Source: Gautieria morchelliformis
Lineage: Eukaryota > Basidiomycota > Agaricomycetes > Gomphales > Gomphaceae
Assembly (NCBI GenBank): GCA_015179125.1
Contig: WHVA01000032.1
Span: 1 to 64,000, forward strand
Direction: 5' to 3'
DNA: 64,000 nucleotides
This document shows positions 61,601 to 64,000 of the stretch, piece after piece (position 1 is the stretch's first letter; the number at the start of each line of letters is the position of its first letter). The notes below the pieces were generated by a model. That model searched no databases, was not told where the DNA came from, and was given only the letters and a program-made list of their open reading frames with translations. The position numbers and the translations under genes are program-made.

Positions 61601-64000
61601 TATTACCATGACTGCCAATCCCAACTGGCAGGAGGTATTGGATGCATTGTTGCCTGGACAAACTCCTCAGGACAGGCCTGACCTGGTGTCGCGGGTGTTC
61701 CAGCTCAAAAAGAAATACCTCATTGACTTGATCGTCAAGGAAAAGATTTTTGGGGAAACCGTTGCTCACGTCCACACCATTGAATTCCAGAAAAGGGGAC
61801 TCCCACACATGCATATTCTTATCTGGTTTGAACGAGATTCCAAGATCAGACATCCACATGAGGTGGATTCAATGATTTCGGCAGAGTTCCCTGATCCAGA
61901 GACTCATCCTGTCCTCTACCGGTTGGTCTGTGAGCTGATGACACATGGTCCCTGTGGACAAATGAAACCAAACGCACCCTGCATGGAAAATGGCAAGTGC
62001 AAGAAAAACTTCCCAAAGCCATTCTGTGAGGAAACCAGTCTGAATGAGGATGGATATCCAAAATATCGTCGTCGCAATGATGGAAGGCTGCACAATGTCA
62101 GAGGTGACATGCTGGACAACAGATGGGTTGTGCCATACTCTGCCCTGCTCTTGCTCAAATTCTGGTGTCACATCAACCCTGAACTCACCATCAATGTGAG
62201 GTGTATCAAGTATATCCACAAGTATCTCTACAAGGGCCATGATCAGACCACCATGGAGTTTGGTCGCACCCAGGATGAAATTAAGCAGTACCTGGACGCT
62301 CGCTATGTCAGTGCTCATGAGGCCTGTTGGAGGTTGCTGGAGCGGGAAATCCACACCCAGGTGCCTGCAGTCATGGCACTGCCAGTCCATGAAAAGGACC
62401 ACCACACTATCATCTTTGATCCCAACCAGGATGTGGACAACATCCTGGAAAGGGCTGAGGCAAAAAAGACACCGCTCATGGCTTACTTTGAGGCCAATGA
62501 TATCTACCCTGAAGCACGTGATCTGCTCTATGTGGAGTTTCCTGAGCATTTTACCTGGCACTCACAGGACAAGGTATGGACACCACGCCAAGGAGGTTAT
62601 AGCATCGGTCGCCTTCACTTTGCAAACCCTAGATCAGGAGAGAGATTTTTTGTGCGCACTCTCCTCACAGTGGTCAAGGGGGCTAGATCCTTTGAGGAGC
62701 TTAGGTCAGTGGATGGCATACAATATGCTACTTACAAGGAGGCCTGTCGTGCAAGGGGACTTCTGGATGATGATCAGGAGTTGAGGTTGTGTCTCCAGGA
62801 AGCCAGTGGCATGAAAACAGGTGCTCAGCTCAGACATCTCTTTGCCACCATCCTTGGCCATTGCAATCCATCGGGCCCCGGCAGACTATGGGATGGCTTC
62901 AGGGAGCACATATGTGATGATCTCAGACATCAGCTCCAAATCAGACATGGTATGCAGGATCCACAGGACGATCAGGTTTATGATTTTGGCCTCTTTCTCT
63001 TGGAAAAAATCCTCCAGCAGGGTGGAATGTCCTTGAGCAGCTTTGATGATATGCCTCGGGTGGCAGGCGAGTGGGAGGCCCTCATTGGAAACAGGTTCAT
63101 AGCTGAGCAGAGGGACTATGACCGTGTTGAAGAGAGGAACATAGCTGATGAGGAGGTTCCCAGGCTGAATGAGGGGCAAAGGTCCACGCATGATCAGATA
63201 TTACGGTCGGCACTGACCAGAGATGCTCATGGGAAACCTGATGGACAAATGTTTTTTGTCACTGGCTCAGGTGGCGCCGGGAAATCATTCACATGGAACA
63301 CTCTAATCCACTCCTGTAGAGCGGAGAGCCTCATTGTGATTGCAGTAGCCTCATCTGCAATGGCTGCACTTATCCTCACTAAGGGTACAACCTCTCATAG
63401 CATGCTTGGAATTCCCATTCCTGTCCATGAGCGCTCTTTCTCCTCCATCAAAAAGAACTCTGACAAGGCTGACATGCTGAGACAGGCCAGTCTCCTCATC
63501 TGGGATGAGGCTGCAATGCAGCATCGCCATGCCATAGAGGCCATTGACAGGACACTGAGGGATTTCCTTGACCAGCCTGACAGACCCTTTGGTGGCATCA
63601 CGGTGGCCTTTGGAGGTGACTTTCAGCAGACTCTCCCAATTGTCCCTAAAGGCTCCAAGGAGGATATCGTGGGAGCTACCCTTCAGAAGTCATATCTGTG
63701 GCCAAAGATCAAGGTCCTCCATCTGACAGAGAACATGCGGGTGAGAAATGACCCTGACAGAGCCAGGTTTGCAGAATGGCTGCAGAATGTGGGCCAGGGA
63801 AAGGATCTCCCACTAGATCATACGTTCTCACTCCCTCCTCACATGGTTTGTGGCCCTGGAATTGAAGATCTGATCCAGGAAATATACCCTGGCATTGGCA
63901 ATCATGTCCCTGCCCAAGACAATTACTTTTTGGAGCGTGCCATCCTCTGTGCCAGAAACACTGAGGTCAATGAGATCAATTCCATGGTGTTTAGGGAGTT
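58677..64000 (+). mobile_element. Helitron G, autonomous, continues beyond the window
   Basis: Left end TCTAAGAGTTAAACGAGG directly after the CTAG of unit F. It has a GC-rich 5' module with GCGGCGCAGCCGC (near 58760) and a shared leader (58940-59561) with CAGGAC hexamers and a run of T (about 59322-59339). The RepHel gene follows. It is very similar to unit B along its length. Confidence 0.9.
59562..64000 (+). CDS. RepHel of Helitron G, open to the window edge
   Basis: ATG 59562 (MPTFLRDSSTPERNRQQ). I see no stop in this frame up to 64000 (about 1479 codons). The proline-rich N-terminus and CPDCKALHWMAERL correspond to unit B. The HUH motif PHMHILIWF (about 61803-61829), the YIHKYLYKGHD tyrosines (about 62213), Walker A GSGGAGKS (about 63266) and LIWDEAAM (about 63496) are present, and the frame ends in the helicase region at VNEINSMVF. 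Compared with B there are scattered substitutions only. It is probably a second intact transposase gene, but its last 150 residues or so lie outside. Confidence 0.9.
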   Translation, partial: MPTFLRDSSTPERNRQQERERAREEQEGHMTSPTDRRARALAAAAVRAQDQPPPPPQPFAIPRPPPRSNVADPFQQPVAGPSRPPILAGPPRPPMPAGPSRPPDPSPGQQVAALRAQLAAIPAAQPVRRYRQEPIRPPPNLPVVGSAGIAQLRAQAAEQSAILQQLGRGRQAANPSVVGSAGVAALPAQANAIRPMPRLLPALLRPLQRLPAPPQPPQQLPAPPQPPQPLPAPPQRLLPLPAPPQHLLPLPAPPQPPQPLPAPWQRPQQPPPPIPLGRSRIIEADVQRHDLGPMVVSCPDCKALHWMAERLQKSSNVRPRFGDCCIQGKVQLPELPVLPQPLRRLLEGQDPEAKQFRQNIRQYNAAFAFTSLGADFDLDLLREGRGPYVLKLQGELYHIHGSLIPNPGRRIQYAQLYIYDPALALAQRNGRNPGLSPTIMGDLQEMLLLCNPHVPIYRQAAERLRAQGQNGEIRARLTYREHRDPRRYNIPTADEIAVVLPGDGIIPEPRDIIVQLKGGRFKRVSDMNPNYASLHYVLLFPRGELGWQPGIRYRQLPGGRERPGRVTQIQFHSYRLFQRTEEPTTLLRAGKLFQQYIVDSWAAAEQSRLWWIRTNQHTLRAEMYNQMMDAFHRNDNDRDPNNLGARSILPATFQGGTRDMQQNLQNSLAISRKYGVADLFITMTANPNWQEVLDALLPGQTPQDRPDLVSRVFQLKKKYLIDLIVKEKIFGETVAHVHTIEFQKRGLPHMHILIWFERDSKIRHPHEVDSMISAEFPDPETHPVLYRLVCELMTHGPCGQMKPNAPCMENGKCKKNFPKPFCEETSLNEDGYPKYRRRNDGRLHNVRGDMLDNRWVVPYSALLLLKFWCHINPELTINVRCIKYIHKYLYKGHDQTTMEFGRTQDEIKQYLDARYVSAHEACWRLLEREIHTQVPAVMALPVHEKDHHTIIFDPNQDVDNILERAEAKKTPLMAYFEANDIYPEARDLLYVEFPEHFTWHSQDKVWTPRQGGYSIGRLHFANPRSGERFFVRTLLTVVKGARSFEELRSVDGIQYATYKEACRARGLLDDDQELRLCLQEASGMKTGAQLRHLFATILGHCNPSGPGRLWDGFREHICDDLRHQLQIRHGMQDPQDDQVYDFGLFLLEKILQQGGMSLSSFDDMPRVAGEWEALIGNRFIAEQRDYDRVEERNIADEEVPRLNEGQRSTHDQILRSALTRDAHGKPDGQMFFVTGSGGAGKSFTWNTLIHSCRAESLIVIAVASSAMAALILTKGTTSHSMLGIPIPVHERSFSSIKKNSDKADMLRQASLLIWDEAAMQHRHAIEAIDRTLRDFLDQPDRPFGGITVAFGGDFQQTLPIVPKGSKEDIVGATLQKSYLWPKIKVLHLTENMRVRNDPDRARFAEWLQNVGQGKDLPLDHTFSLPPHMVCGPGIEDLIQEIYPGIGNHVPAQDNYFLERAILCARNTEVNEINSMVFRE

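Overview
The window looks like a transposon-rich chromosomal region of a filamentous basidiomycete fungus, most likely an Agaricomycete. The reasons are short GT-AG introns (46-67 bp, one of 206 bp), an integrase-like gene and a BTB gene of types I know from mushroom genomes, chromodomain Ty3/gypsy and Ty1/copia retrotransposons, and abundant Rep-helicase Helitrons. I see no rRNA, tRNA, CRISPR or prokaryotic gene. Family assignments rest on motifs I recognise by eye; no search was run.

Left part (1-33.1 kb): nested LTR retrotransposons in a small host locus. Gypsy-1 (1-813 and 19083-20696) was hit by gypsy-2 (814-4554 and 20697-23155), and gypsy-2 was hit by a copia element (copia-L, 4555-9812). 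A second, nearly identical copia in the opposite orientation (copia-R, 23156-28414) sits in the gag of an older element, gypsy-B (9813-17726 and 28415-30117). Gypsy-B also carries a solo gypsy LTR (15144-15623) and itself interrupts an integrase-like host gene (17727-17938 and 30118-32104). Every one of these split elements has one half left of 23155 and its partner in the wrong orientation. Flipping the single segment 9813-23155, which lies exactly between the two inverted copias, rejoins gypsy-1, gypsy-2, gypsy-B and the integrase-like gene, and restores three separate 5-bp target-site duplications (GCTGG, GTTCG, GCAGA). The window therefore records one inversion between inverted copia copies, or an assembly flip at the same repeats.

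Remaining host content: the decayed integrase-like gene, a BTB/POZ gene divergent from it (about 32210-33107), and a truncated conserved fungal gene fragment (about 18090-18660).

Right part (33.6-64.0 kb): a head-to-tail array of seven Helitrons, A to G. Each 3' end (GC-rich hairpin, then CTAG) directly abuts the 5' end of the next unit. Units B, D and G carry Rep-helicase genes (B intact, D with one nonsense codon, G open to the window edge). Unit C has lost its helicase where unit D begins. Units A, E and F are non-autonomous and carry a TATA promoter with GGTCACGTGACC palindromes and large minisatellites. F also carries a fragment of an unknown coding sequence.

The two least expected signals are the very high density of short perfect inverted repeats through the gypsy-B coding sequence, and the multi-unit Helitron concatemer with shared terminal modules.
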